From Marivita sp051859345 (lineage in GTDB: Bacteria > Pseudomonadota > Alphaproteobacteria > Rhodobacterales > Rhodobacteraceae), in assembly GCF_051859345.1 (NCBI RefSeq), contig NZ_JBHYFV010000003.1, forward strand, positions 62,001 to 126,000: a DNA stretch of 64,000 nucleotides, written 5' to 3'. The notes beneath the pieces are model-generated. The model was given only the letters and a program-made list of their open reading frames with translations. It had not been told where the DNA came from and did no database searches. Shown here one piece after another: positions 43,086 to 52,836 of the stretch (the stretch's first letter is position 1; each line of letters starts with the position of its first letter). Made by a program: the position numbers and the translations under genes.

Positions 43086-44276
43086 TTATCCCGGCGACAT
43101 GCCCCGGAGCTTTTCGGAACGCCGCCGCAAAATCTCGACCGTAGTCAGAAGACAGATCGAAATGCCCACAAGAATCGTCGCCGCCGCCAGAATGGTCGGT
43201 GAAATCTGCTCGCGCAGACCGGTGAACATCTGCCATGGCAGCGTCTGCAATTCGGCCGACCCGATGAACAGCACCACAACCACTTCGTCAAACGAGGTGA
43301 TAAAGGCAAACAGACCACCGGAAATCACCCCCGGCAGGATCAACGGCATCTGTACCTTGAAGAAGGTCGTTACCGGGTTTGCCCCCATATTCGCCGCGGC
43401 CCGCGTCAGCGATTTGTCAAAGCCGACCAGCGTCGCCGTCACGGTGATGATGACAAAGGGAATGCCCAGCACCGCGTGCGCCAGGACGATCCCCCAATAG
43501 GTGCCCACGAGGCCGATCTTGGAATAGAAGAAATACATGCCGGTCGCCGAGATGATCAGCGGCACGATCATCGGCGAAATCAGGATCGCCATGATCGCGC
43601 GTTTGCCGGGAACGTGGCTCTGGCTCAGACCGATTGCTGCCAGTGTGCCAAGCGACACCGAGATAATCGTCGCCACAGGGGCCACCATCAGCGAATTCTT
43701 CACCGCACTGGTCCATTCCGGGTTGGTCAGGAAGTCGCGGTAGTGCTTCAGCGAATATCCCGCAGGGTCGAAACGCAGCATTTCCGGCGTGAAGGTAAAG
43801 AAGTTCTGCGCGTTGAACGACAGCGGCATCACCACGATGATCGGCGTGATCAGAAAGACAAAGATCGCGCCACAGATCACCCGGAACGAATAATGCCACA
43901 GCACCTGTCCCCCGGTCAGGTACGGCACCAGATGCGCGCGATACCGCCCCATGCCGACCCAATAGATGAACCAGCCGAAGAACCAGCCGAACAGCCCACC
44001 CAGAATAAATCCGGGCAAACCGCTGAACAGGAACCCCGCCACCGCGCCCAGCGCGATCAGCCCCCAGCGCAGCGGCTTTTCCAGGTCTTTGCCAAGAACC
44101 TGCATTGCAGCAAACGCAAGGGCTGCCATCAGCACGGCCCCCACGATGATGCCCATGAGCCCAGATCCCTGCGCGGTTCCGATGAACAGCCCCGCAAAGG
44201 CACCGGCGGCGGCAAGCACACCTGCTGTGAACCCGATGGGCTTTTTCTCGATTGGTGTGAGAATGGCTTCCGACAT
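43086..44276 (-). CDS. ABC transporter permease, PotC-like, with extra N-terminal membrane domain
   Basis: This 396-aa protein has a C-terminal half (from about residue 130) that is a standard binding-protein-dependent permease with TISVSLGTLAAIGLSQ and the EAA loop DKSLTRAAANMGANPVTTFFKVQMPLILPGVISG. Unlike E. coli PotC (about 264 aa), it carries about 120 extra residues with four hydrophobic helices (GFTAGVLAAAGAFAGLFIG to LFGWFFGWFIYWVG). This N-terminal part is a feature I associate with some alphaproteobacterial importers. It is 3 bases after the first permease gene. Confidence 0.85.
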   Translation of the reverse strand: MSEAILTPIEKKPIGFTAGVLAAAGAFAGLFIGTAQGSGLMGIIVGAVLMAALAFAAMQVLGKDLEKPLRWGLIALGAVAGFLFSGLPGFILGGLFGWFFGWFIYWVGMGRYRAHLVPYLTGGQVLWHYSFRVICGAIFVFLITPIIVVMPLSFNAQNFFTFTPEMLRFDPAGYSLKHYRDFLTNPEWTSAVKNSLMVAPVATIISVSLGTLAAIGLSQSHVPGKRAIMAILISPMIVPLIISATGMYFFYSKIGLVGTYWGIVLAHAVLGIPFVIITVTATLVGFDKSLTRAAANMGANPVTTFFKVQMPLILPGVISGGLFAFITSFDEVVVVLFIGSAELQTLPWQMFTGLREQISPTILAAATILVGISICLLTTVEILRRRSEKLRGMSPG

Positions 44277-44279
44277 GGC

Positions 44280-45977
44280 TCAGCCCCCCAGTTTCACGTT
44301 GTCGATGCCGACGATCCGGTCATACGCCCAGTAGAGCAGCAGAACCACCACCAGCAGGATGGACCCCAATGCGGCCGCAAGACCCCAGTTGAGCGAGCTC
44401 GAGATGTGATAGGCGATCCGGTTCGAGATGAAGATACCCGACGTGCCCCCAACGATTTCCGGCGTGATGTAATAGCCGATCGACAGGATGAAGACGAGGA
44501 TCGACCCCGCACCGATGCCCGGCACGGATTGCGGGAAATAGACCCGCCAGAAGGTTGTCCAGTTGGTGGCTCCCAGCGACTTGGCCGCGCGCACATAGGT
44601 GTGCGGGATCGTCGACATCACGGAATACATCGGCAGGATCATGAAGGGCAGCAGGATGTGTGTCATGGCGACAATCGTGCCGAACTGGTTGTTGATCATC
44701 ACCAATCGGCCATCATCGGCGACCATGCCCAGCCAGACAAGGACGTCGTTTATCACCCCCTGCTGTTGCAGCATCACCTTCCACGCCGAGGTTCGCACCA
44801 GAAGCGATGTCCAGAAGGGCAACAGCACAAGGATCATCAGCAAGTTGGCTTTGCTGGCGGGCAGGTTCGACAGCAGATAGGACACAGGATAGCCCAGCAG
44901 GATACAGCTGATCGTGATGACCATACTCATGAACATCGTGCGTTGGAAAAGAAGGCCGTAAATGCGTTCGTCTTCGTCGCGCAGTTCCGGACCATCGGCC
45001 GACTTCTGCATGTCAACAGAATTCAGAAAATATCCCGATGTGTAGGACGGGCTGTATGTCTTGATGGTCTGCCAGATTTCCGGCGCAACCCAGTCTTCGT
45101 CAATCGCTTCAAAGCCGTCACGGAATGCGATGGTTTCGAAATCCGGGCTGTCGACCAAAGCCTTTGCCGCCCGCAGCATGTCCGCGCGCGGGCCGGAATA
45201 TCCTGACACGTCACCTGCGGAGAGGTCTTGATAAAGCGCGGTGTGAACCACGCTCCAGGGCTCTTCCTCGAGCGGGTTGTCACCTTCCTCGGATTGCATG
45301 TAGCGGGCAAAAATCTCGTAGGATTCGGCGGTCCGCGGCAGCAGTTCGGCAATGTCCGAGCGCAACTCGAATTGCGGCATGTCACTTTCGCCATCCCAAG
45401 CTTCTTGCGCAGCAATCCAGTCGGGATCGCCCATCAGGTCGGCCCAGGGTCGCGCTTCGTCCCAATCGCTGTTGAGATCTTCGAACTGACCCTGATACAC
45501 CTCGCCGATGTCATCAATGCCACGGCCGGATTTGCGGAACATCGACGATGCGCCTGTCTGTTCGTAATTCAGACGCGACCCAAGACGGGTGTGCAGCTTG
45601 CGCTCTGCGGCGTAGAACACATCGTAATAGGCCGCTTCGAACACCTCGTCTCCGGGCACCTAGCCAGAGCTGGCATCGTAATCGTCCAGCGCCATGACCG
45701 TGCGCGGCAGCGTATCGCCGACGATCTGGTTTTCGACCGACCGGAACAGCATGTCCCCGATGGGCGCGATAAAGCTGACCAGCACAAAGATCAAAAGCGG
45801 CGCGATCAAGGCCAGCGCCCGCAGTTTCTGCGCCCGCAGCGCCTTGTTCAAAGATCGTTTGAGCGGAGTGCCATCCGCCGCGAGGACCGGACCGTCATCT
45901 GCCTTGTCCGCCGCGCGCAGCGCGTTGTCGGGCGTCGGCCCTGTGATCTTGTCAGGTTCGGTTGCTGCGTCCGTCAT
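44280..45977 (-). pseudogene. ABC transporter permease, PotB-like, interrupted by an in-frame amber codon
   Basis: A single reading frame of 566 codons is broken by one TAG (45660-45662) after residue 105. The part before it holds the N-terminal tail and the first helix (LRALALIAPLLIFVLVSF); the 459-codon part after it holds a long extracytoplasmic insert and the remaining helices with EAA loop YVRAAKSLGATNWTTFWRVYFPQS. The frame is otherwise intact and the sense continues in the same phase. A GTG follows the TAG directly and could restart translation, but that product would lack helix 1. Options are a nonsense mutation, a sequencing error or readthrough. Confidence 0.75.
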
Positions 45978-45980
45978 GGA

Positions 45981-46268
45981 TCAGGTGCCCTCGACTAGAA
46001 TGATTGTGCTTGTTGCGGTGCGACGGCGTATGTCCGCGACCTCTTGGTAGGCAGGATCGTGATACGCGCGCTTCGCGGTTTCGAAATCATCGAATTCAAT
46101 AACAACATGGCGGGTTTGGGTGTCGCCTTCCACCGTTTCGGACTGCCCGCCCCTTACGATGAATCTTGCTCCAAAGCTTTCAAGGATCGGCGTGTCGCGC
46201 TCGATGTATTCCTTGTAGGCTTCGGGGTCGTTCACCGTGATGTGGCCGATGATATAGCCTTTGGGCAT
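45981..46268 (-). CDS. DUF1330-family protein
   Basis: This 95-aa protein starts MPKGYIIGHITVNDPEAYKEYI with the dimeric alpha-beta barrel pattern of DUF1330, including FGARFIVRGG and HVVIEFDDFETAKRAYHDPAYQ. It lies between the substrate-binding protein and permease genes of the pot operon, 3 bases before the permease. A link to uptake of the transported compound is inferred from position. Confidence 0.87.
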   Translation of the reverse strand: MPKGYIIGHITVNDPEAYKEYIERDTPILESFGARFIVRGGQSETVEGDTQTRHVVIEFDDFETAKRAYHDPAYQEVADIRRRTATSTIILVEGT

Positions 46269-46288
46269 TCTGCTGTCCTTTTGGTGCA

Positions 46289-46358
46289 GGATGGGCAGCG
46301 CTGCCCATCCCTGTCGTGTCAGGATGGGCCGTTTGGCCCACCCCGAACCCGTTTCGGG
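46289..46358 (-). repeat. Three consecutive hairpins downstream of the binding-protein gene
   Basis: Right after the potD-like stop lie a 6-bp stem (CCCGAA/TTCGGG, 46342-46358), a 9-bp stem with one wobble on the transcribed strand (46322-46343) and a perfect 22-base palindrome with arms GGATGGGCAGC (46289-46310). There is no T-run. They separate the abundant binding-protein message from the rest of the operon. Confidence 0.65.
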
Positions 46359-46359
46359 C

Positions 46360-47472
46360 TTATTGCGCCAACCAAGCCTGGAACTTCGCGTCGATGTCGT
46401 CGCGATAGTCAGCCCAGAACTCGTAGTTGTAGACAAAGGTGTTCTGCGCGTTTTCCGGGTTGGTCGGCATGTGCGGACCCATCGGAATACCCAGCTCGGC
46501 GTGATCCCCCACAAGCGGTGCAGAGCTTACGCGCGCCGGACCGTAAGAGATGTAAGCTGCCTGATCCGCCAGACGCTGCGTGTCAGTCGCAAAATTGAGG
46601 AAATCAAGCACGCGTGCCAGACGATCCTCGGGCAGATCGGCAGGAATGATCCAACCGTCAAGGTCGAACACCTGCGCGTCCCACATCATCGCAACCGGCT
46701 GATCCTGCTCTTCGATCACGCTGAACAGACGGCCGTTATAGGTCGAGCCCATGAAGATTTCGCCATCCGCCAGAAGCTGCGGCGTGTCCGCACCGGCAGA
46801 CCACCAGATCACGTCGTCCTTGATGGTGCCAAGCTTGGCAAGCGCCTGGTCCTGACCTTCGTCGGTTTCCAGAACGTCGTAGACGTCTTCCTTGGCCACA
46901 CCGTCGCAGAGCAGTGCCCATTCCATGTTGTTGATCGGACGCTGTTCCAGCGACCGCTTGCCCGGATAGGTTTCCAGATCGAACACGTCGCAGATATCAT
47001 TCGGCGCCTCGGCACCTTCCGGCACCATGTCGGTGCGATATCCGAACGTGGTCGAGTAGGCGATCTGAGGGATAAAGCAGTCAGACACGATCAGGTCACC
47101 GAAATCGTCGGTGGCAGAGGTGCCATCGGGCGCCGCAGCAAGGATCTCGTCGTGATCCACTTCCATCGCCAGGCCTTCGTCGCACAGACGGATGGCATCG
47201 GCGGCGACAACGTCAACCAGATCCCAGGTCACGTTGCCCGCTTCGTTCATGGCGCGCAGTTTCGCCACGGCCTCGTTCGAGCTTTCGTCCCAGGACGCAG
47301 ACACCTCGGGGTGCATTTCCAGATAAGGTTGAACGTAAGCCTGTTGCTGGCTGTTCTGGTACGCACCACCCCAACTGACAAGCGTCATGCTGTCCGCCAT
47401 GTCCTGAGCGGACGCACCCACGGCTGCAACGGTGAGTGCGCTGGTCGCCAAAAGTGTTTTAGACAGTTTCAT
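46360..47472 (-). CDS. ABC transporter substrate-binding protein, spermidine/putrescine type
   Basis: This 370-aa periplasmic protein has a signal peptide (MKLSKTLLATSALTVAAVGASAQ). The mature part begins SMTLVSWGGAYQNSQQQAYVQPYLE and has the PotD-like fold pattern with WDLVDVVAADAIRLCDEGLAMEVD and a C-terminal LDFLNFATDTQRLADQAAYISYGPAR. The ligand is unknown; polyamine is inferred from the family. Confidence 0.87.
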   Translation of the reverse strand: MKLSKTLLATSALTVAAVGASAQDMADSMTLVSWGGAYQNSQQQAYVQPYLEMHPEVSASWDESSNEAVAKLRAMNEAGNVTWDLVDVVAADAIRLCDEGLAMEVDHDEILAAAPDGTSATDDFGDLIVSDCFIPQIAYSTTFGYRTDMVPEGAEAPNDICDVFDLETYPGKRSLEQRPINNMEWALLCDGVAKEDVYDVLETDEGQDQALAKLGTIKDDVIWWSAGADTPQLLADGEIFMGSTYNGRLFSVIEEQDQPVAMMWDAQVFDLDGWIIPADLPEDRLARVLDFLNFATDTQRLADQAAYISYGPARVSSAPLVGDHAELGIPMGPHMPTNPENAQNTFVYNYEFWADYRDDIDAKFQAWLAQ

Positions 47473-47584
47473 TAATATTCTCCCGTTTCGACCCGTTTAT
47501 GAAACATGGAGCTGGTTGTCGGGCCGACCAACCAACGCCTATAATGACACAGGGCCTCATGAGACGGCCCCGCGACAATTAAAC

Positions 47585-48715
47585 TTAGTTGGACGCGTCA
47601 AGCGCGCGACAGTCATCGGGCAACCACCCGATTTCGATCTGCGTCCCAGGTTCGAGCCGCACCTGGTCAGGTGCGTTTCTCGTCTTGATGACAAACTCGT
47701 CATTGCCCGCCACGCTGAGACGCGTCCGGAAGATATCGCCCATATACACGAATTCGAGCACTTCCGCCTTGAGCGTGTGCGCGCCTTCCTGAAGACGATC
47801 CTTGTTGATCTCGACCCGTTCAGGCCGGATCGACACGCGCGTGCGTTCCCCGACCTTGCTGACGTTGACCGGAACAGCATCAATCAATCCGCCATCATCC
47901 AGCTGGACAACGCAGGTGTTTCCCTTGATCTCGCGGACGACGCCTTCCAGCGTGTTGTTCTCGCCGATGAACTGCGCCACGAAACTGTTCTGCGGCTTCT
48001 CGTAAAGCTCGTCTGGCGGGGCAAGCTGCTGAATGCGGCCATCGTCGAACACGGCAACCCGGTCCGACATGGTCAACGCCTCGGTCTGGTCGTGGGTCAC
48101 ATAGACCACGGTGATGCCCAGACGGTGCGCCAGATCGGTGATCTCGAACTGCATCTTTTCGCGCAGCTGCTTGTCGAGCGCGCCCAGCGGTTCGTCCATC
48201 AGAACCAGCTCTGGTTCAAACACCAACGCACGCGCCAAAGCGATCCGCTGCTGCTGACCACCCGAAAGCTGCGCCGGTCGACGGCCCCCAAAGGCGCCCA
48301 TCTCGACCATATCCAGCGCCCGCATCACCTTGGCTTCGCGGTCGGACTTGCCGATCTTGCGCACCTCAAGCGGAAAACTGAGGTTCTCCGAGATGGTCAT
48401 ATGCGGGAACAGCGCATAATTCTGAAACACCATGCCAATCCCGCGCTTGTGCGGCGGGATGTTGTTGATGGGTTTGCCATCCAGCCGAATGTCGCCATGG
48501 GTCGCGGTTTCGAACCCGGCCAGCATCATAAGGCAGGTGGTCTTACCTGATCCCGAGGGTCCGAGCATCGTCAGAAACTCACCCTTGGGCATCGTCAGGT
48601 TAAGGTCTTTCACGACAAGCTGTAGGCCGTCGTAGCTTTTTTGCACTCGTTCGAAAGCGACGAACGCGTCATTGTGCGACGAGTCGGGCAAAAGCGAACT
48701 CCCTGTTCTATTCAC
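47585..48715 (-). CDS. potA: ABC transporter ATP-binding protein, PotA-like
   Basis: This 376-aa ATPase has Walker A GPSGSGKTT, the signature LSGGQQQRIALARALVFEPELVLMDEPLGALD (signature plus Walker B), the switch His in YVTHDQTEAL, and a C-terminal TOBE domain. First gene of the ABC operon, starting at GTG. It energises the two permeases. A polyamine substrate is inferred from family. Confidence 0.92.
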   Translation of the reverse strand: MNRTGSSLLPDSSHNDAFVAFERVQKSYDGLQLVVKDLNLTMPKGEFLTMLGPSGSGKTTCLMMLAGFETATHGDIRLDGKPINNIPPHKRGIGMVFQNYALFPHMTISENLSFPLEVRKIGKSDREAKVMRALDMVEMGAFGGRRPAQLSGGQQQRIALARALVFEPELVLMDEPLGALDKQLREKMQFEITDLAHRLGITVVYVTHDQTEALTMSDRVAVFDDGRIQQLAPPDELYEKPQNSFVAQFIGENNTLEGVVREIKGNTCVVQLDDGGLIDAVPVNVSKVGERTRVSIRPERVEINKDRLQEGAHTLKAEVLEFVYMGDIFRTRLSVAGNDEFVIKTRNAPDQVRLEPGTQIEIGWLPDDCRALDASN

Positions 48716-49282
48716 GGATTGCTTCCGTTTGTATGCTAGGAATAAATAGCGTTGCGTTCAGCTTTGCAACACGGTTGCCCATGTTTTGCGTGAGAAACCC
48801 CACCTGCAGGAAATTTGTGCAGTTCTCGGGCGAAAAGTCAGGAAATCCGCCCGCGTGATGGCTTTTCTCAGGTCAAATACGCGGGGTCTCTTTGACGAGT
48901 CTTCCCCAAATGCCCCGCAAAAACGCCGTTCTCCAGTGCGCAGAATTACGCGCTGAAACGAACTGATGGCCGATTCGCGACATGAAAACTGTGCGAAAGC
49001 GACTTTTTGCTGACGTGAAACCCGGGCTTAAACCCGGACAAGATTCGGGCACATCAGGACCATGTCTCAGCGGGCCGAAAACGGGTCATTGTGGTGCGGT
49101 TTCGGCTTTCGGATCAGCACCACACCCTAGAAGCGCCTGCGCGAACCGCCGCCACGCCGGAACGGGCAAAAACGTGACAGGACCTCATTTGCCGCTTCGC
49201 ACTTGACCTGCGGTGCAGCTAAGCGTCTTTTTTAGGCGACTACATTCAAAATCGCTCAGGTGATCTATTAAGAGGCTCAAAT
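48716..49282. other. Divergent intergenic region between potA and the sulfotransferase
   Basis: About 570 bases. Two direct copies of AAACCCGG lie at 49018-49025 and 49030-49037, framing a CCGGG/CCCGG inverted repeat. Short frames exist, but none has a ribosome site. It should carry the promoters of the two divergent operons; no clear one stands out. Confidence 0.4.
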
Positions 49283-50299
49283 ATGGTAAAAGTGATCCTT
49301 GGCAGATTGCGCGACAGCGTTTTTCCAACCCTGTCCGTCAGCGATGTCGACACGGGTGATACACTGATCCCGCCGATCAAAGCCGCAGCCATCGAGATCG
49401 TTCCGCCCGAAGATCCCATTGAAATGCCCGGTCCACCCGCAGAACCGTTCAAGGCGCGTTTTCCCAAGAGTTCACCATCCGCACCACCGTTCATCAGCCA
49501 ATCGCTCAGGTGGTCCCCGACCGCACAGGCCATGATCGTCGATCAGCTGAAACTGATGTATTTGCCGATTGCAAAGAACGCCTGCTCTTCAACCAAGCGT
49601 CTTGTCGCAAACCTTGGGGGGCTCACTCTGGAACCCGGACAGGACATCCATTTCACCTTGGACAAACAGAATACCGGGCTTCAGTTCAAGGATCGCACCG
49701 AAGCCGACCTGCGCGCCGCCTTTGCGTCGCCGGACTGGATGCGCTTCATGATCTTTCGGGATCCCATGGACCGCCTCGTCAGTGCCTATGTCGAAAAATT
49801 CGTGAACAACCGCAAGAACCCGGAACAGTGGGCGACCTGTCGAGAGGTCATCAAGACGGTTTTCGGCACGGCCGATCCGACCCCCGAGGATTTCGCGCAT
49901 GGCATAACCTTCCGCGAGTTTTCAGAGTTCATCCTGTCAAGAAACCCCAAGGATCTCAACAGCCACTGGCAACCGCAGACCTTCTACATGGGGCATGTTC
50001 CGCTCACGCACATGTATGATGTCAAAGCGCTTGATCAGCTATCGGTCGATCTCAAGGACCATGTTGGCACGGATATTGATCTTCCACACATCAATATGTC
50101 CAGAAGCACGGACCGGAAATTGACCTACCTGAAAACTGCCGTCGATCTGCTTCCCGAAGACCTGCCGAACGCGCATTCCCTGAGCATTGAAAGCTTTTTA
50201 GATGAGTCCCTGCATGCACGGCTCAGCGAATACTATGCGGCGGACCTGTCGATCTACCGCCAGATCAGGAAAACGCAGGTGCAAGACGCGATCTCCTGA
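49283..50299 (+). CDS. Sulfotransferase-family protein (capsule-linked)
   Basis: This 338-aa protein is related to carbohydrate sulfotransferases. The PAPS 5'-phosphosulfate loop is in YLPIAKNACSSTKRLVANL (about 93-111) and the 3'-phosphate motif is FRDPMDRLVSAYVEKFVNN. The N-terminal 80 residues are Pro-rich and unlike the core. An AGAGG ribosome site lies seven bases before the ATG. It precedes kpsT by about 115 bases, so sulfation of a surface polysaccharide is a reasonable inference. Confidence 0.8.
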   Translation: MVKVILGRLRDSVFPTLSVSDVDTGDTLIPPIKAAAIEIVPPEDPIEMPGPPAEPFKARFPKSSPSAPPFISQSLRWSPTAQAMIVDQLKLMYLPIAKNACSSTKRLVANLGGLTLEPGQDIHFTLDKQNTGLQFKDRTEADLRAAFASPDWMRFMIFRDPMDRLVSAYVEKFVNNRKNPEQWATCREVIKTVFGTADPTPEDFAHGITFREFSEFILSRNPKDLNSHWQPQTFYMGHVPLTHMYDVKALDQLSVDLKDHVGTDIDLPHINMSRSTDRKLTYLKTAVDLLPEDLPNAHSLSIESFLDESLHARLSEYYAADLSIYRQIRKTQVQDAIS

Positions 50300-50415
50300 C
50301 AAGAGACAATACCAGTATTTTGCTATGGATTGGCCACAATCCAGTCAAACTCGACCTCTAAACCCTTTGGAAACCATACCGTGCAATTCCTGTGCGGATG
50401 TGAATTGGGGTTTCG

Positions 50416-51075
50416 ATGCTGGAATTCGACAACGTCAGCAAGTCGTTCTGGACCGGGTCGCACCGCAAGGTGATCCTGGACCGGGCCTCCTTTCGTGTCG
50501 AACTGGGTGAATCGCTTGGCATTCTTGCGCCCAACGGCACCGGCAAGACGACCCTGATCAAGATGATGGCGGGTCTGGAGAAACCCGACGAGGGCGAAAT
50601 TCGCAAGACCAGTCGCGTGTCTTTCCCTCTGGGTTTCATGGGTGGTGTTGTTCCAAAACACACCGCGATGGAGAACTCGCGCTTCATTGCGCGGCTTTAC
50701 GGAATCGACCCCGATTACGTCGAAGCCTACTGTCGCTGGCTTTGTGATCTGGGCGAATACTTCGATCAGCCCTTGGGCACCTACTCTTCAGGCATGCGCG
50801 CCCGGTTCACCTTTGCGCTTATGCTGGCGCTCGATTTCGACATTTACCTCGTGGACGAGGGGATGCCGACCTACACCGACGTGGAATTCAATCGCAAGGC
50901 CGGGGATATCCTGGCGGAACGGTTGCGCACCACAACAATGATAATCGTGTCTCACCAACCCGAGACGCTGGCACGTTTTGCCAGCAAGGCGGGCGTCCTC
51001 ATGGATGGCCAGCTGCATATGTTTGACACCTTGGAAGAAGCGAAACAGCTCTATGACTACGAAACCCAAGGCTAA
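50416..51075 (+). CDS. kpsT: Capsule polysaccharide ABC exporter ATPase KpsT
   Basis: This 219-aa ATPase has Walker A APNGTGKT (about 38-45), the KpsT-like YSSGMRARFTFALMLALDFDIYLVDEGMP (signature and Walker B) and FDTLEEAKQLYDYE at the C-terminus. It powers export of a group-2-type capsule through KpsM/E/D. The permease partner kpsM is not in the window. It overlaps the next gene by 23 bases. Confidence 0.9.
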   Translation: MLEFDNVSKSFWTGSHRKVILDRASFRVELGESLGILAPNGTGKTTLIKMMAGLEKPDEGEIRKTSRVSFPLGFMGGVVPKHTAMENSRFIARLYGIDPDYVEAYCRWLCDLGEYFDQPLGTYSSGMRARFTFALMLALDFDIYLVDEGMPTYTDVEFNRKAGDILAERLRTTTMIIVSHQPETLARFASKAGVLMDGQLHMFDTLEEAKQLYDYETQG

Positions 51076-52687
51076 ACGCTTCCGCATCCGTCGCAGCGAA
51101 CCCACTCCGGGCACCGGCCAGATGGTCGCGGCAGGGCACAGCGCGACATCGTCGGCACAGATGGCGTCCGAAATGCAGCAACCGCGCATTCAGCGCCCGG
51201 CAACTGGCGGCGTCGAACAGGCTGTCGCGGCCATTCGCGACGAAGGTCTGACCGGGCGGCAACTGCGCATGGCCCGGCGCATCGCACAAAAACACGGGCT
51301 AGATCCGTCTTCCGATTTTGAGGCCGTGTATCTTCTGCGTCTCAAGGGAATCGACCCGTTCCAACGCGAAAACGCGCTTGATCTGATGGTCCCCGACGCA
51401 TTGACGGCACAGGTGGCCCCGCAAGCCAAACCCAAGGCAACTCCCGGCGCGGAACCGCTTGCGGTACAGCCACAGCTTCCCCAATCGGTCCGACCGAACA
51501 CCCAGAACCTGCCCGCCACCGACAATCGAAGCCCGGCAGAGCGGCGCGCGCAGGAAATCATGGTCATTCAAAAGGACATGGCCCGCCGTCGCAGACGCCG
51601 GATGCGGATGCTGTTTGCCCGCCTCGCCGCCTTTGTTCTGCTGCCGACGCTCATCGCGGGCTGGTACTTTTTCAACATTGCGACACCGATGTACGCGTCC
51701 AAATCCGAATTCCTGATCCTCAAGGCCGAAACCGGCGGCGGCGCCATGGGGGGTCTGTTGTCCGGCACCCAATTTGCCACCAATCAGGACGCGATTGCGG
51801 TTCAAAGCTATCTGACATCCAAGGATGCGATGCTGCGGCTTGACGCAGACGAAGGGTTCAAGGCCCATTTTTCGCAGCCGGATCTTGATCCGTTGCGTCG
51901 TCTCGATGCCGACGCAACGTCCGAGGATATGTTCAAGCTTTACAAGAAATACGTTCAGATCGGCTATGATCCGACAGAAGGCGTGATCCGCATGGAAGTG
52001 GCGGCCGCCAACCCGCAGGTGGCCTCTGATTTCTCGACCGCGCTGATCGGCTATGCCGAGGAACGGGTGGACAACCTGTCGGCCCGCAAACGCGAAAACG
52101 CCGTGAAGGACGCCCAGCTTGGTCTGGACGACGCCGAACAGGCCCGCCGTGTCGCACAGGAAAAGCTGGTGCGCCTGCAACAGGACAGTGCTGTTCTTGA
52201 CCCGCGTGCCCGCATCGGATCACTTCAGGCCCGCATCGAAACCGTGGAAACACAGCTTCAGGAAAAGAACCTGCAACTTCAGGCCCTGATGGACAACGCC
52301 CGCCCCAATCGAAGCCGCGTCGAAGGAACCGAGGCCGACATCCGCCGTCTCAACGCGCTCAAGGCACAAATCACCGCCGAAATGACCGCCGAAAGCGAAG
52401 GCGCCGGGTCGCTCGCGGAAACCGCCGTGCAAATCCAGTTGGCCGAGGCCGATCTGGCAACCCGCGACATGATGCTGGCCGCGGCCCTTGAACGGCTCGA
52501 CCAGGCACGCCGCGACGCCGACAGCCAGGCGCGGTATCTGACCACCTCGGTCTATCCGCTGGCCTCGCAGGACCCAAGCTATCCACGCGCGTTCGAGAAC
52601 ACGTTGCTGACCTTCCTGATCTTCTCGGGGATCTACCTGCTGATCTCGCTCACCGGCTCGATCCTGCGTGAACAGGTCGCCAACTAG
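51053..52687 (+). CDS. kpsE: Capsule export inner-membrane protein KpsE-like
   Basis: This 544-aa polysaccharide co-polymerase/export protein has an N-terminal soluble extension (about 1-175, Ala/Pro/Gln-rich), a first helix (about 187-207), a long periplasmic coiled-coil region (DAEQARRVAQEKLVRLQQDSAVLDPRARIGSLQARIETVETQLQEKNLQLQ) and a C-terminal helix near the end. KpsE links the exporter to the outer-membrane channel KpsD. The start MTTKPKAKRFRIRRSE overlaps the end of kpsT. The long N-terminal extension is larger than in E. coli KpsE (about 380 aa). Confidence 0.87.
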   Translation: MTTKPKAKRFRIRRSEPTPGTGQMVAAGHSATSSAQMASEMQQPRIQRPATGGVEQAVAAIRDEGLTGRQLRMARRIAQKHGLDPSSDFEAVYLLRLKGIDPFQRENALDLMVPDALTAQVAPQAKPKATPGAEPLAVQPQLPQSVRPNTQNLPATDNRSPAERRAQEIMVIQKDMARRRRRRMRMLFARLAAFVLLPTLIAGWYFFNIATPMYASKSEFLILKAETGGGAMGGLLSGTQFATNQDAIAVQSYLTSKDAMLRLDADEGFKAHFSQPDLDPLRRLDADATSEDMFKLYKKYVQIGYDPTEGVIRMEVAAANPQVASDFSTALIGYAEERVDNLSARKRENAVKDAQLGLDDAEQARRVAQEKLVRLQQDSAVLDPRARIGSLQARIETVETQLQEKNLQLQALMDNARPNRSRVEGTEADIRRLNALKAQITAEMTAESEGAGSLAETAVQIQLAEADLATRDMMLAAALERLDQARRDADSQARYLTTSVYPLASQDPSYPRAFENTLLTFLIFSGIYLLISLTGSILREQVAN

Positions 52688-52836
52688 CGCAAGGCCCAGC
52701 AGGAAGCTCCGCCGCAAACACGCCCGCGCGTTTTCGCCCCCACCCCCTCCACCGGGTGCAAACTGCCACAGGTGACAACCCGGATCGCGCGCCCTATACG
52801 GCGCGCGACTTGATTTTGGCAGAGCAGAGGCCCCCA

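Noticed and set aside
46360..47472. A long plus-strand frame antisense to the binding-protein gene
   Set aside because: It mirrors the codon bias of the real gene on the other strand and its product has no family pattern.
48982..49206. A 74-aa frame in the potA/sulfotransferase gap
   Set aside because: There is no ribosome site and the composition follows the GC-rich repeats; it is not protein-like.
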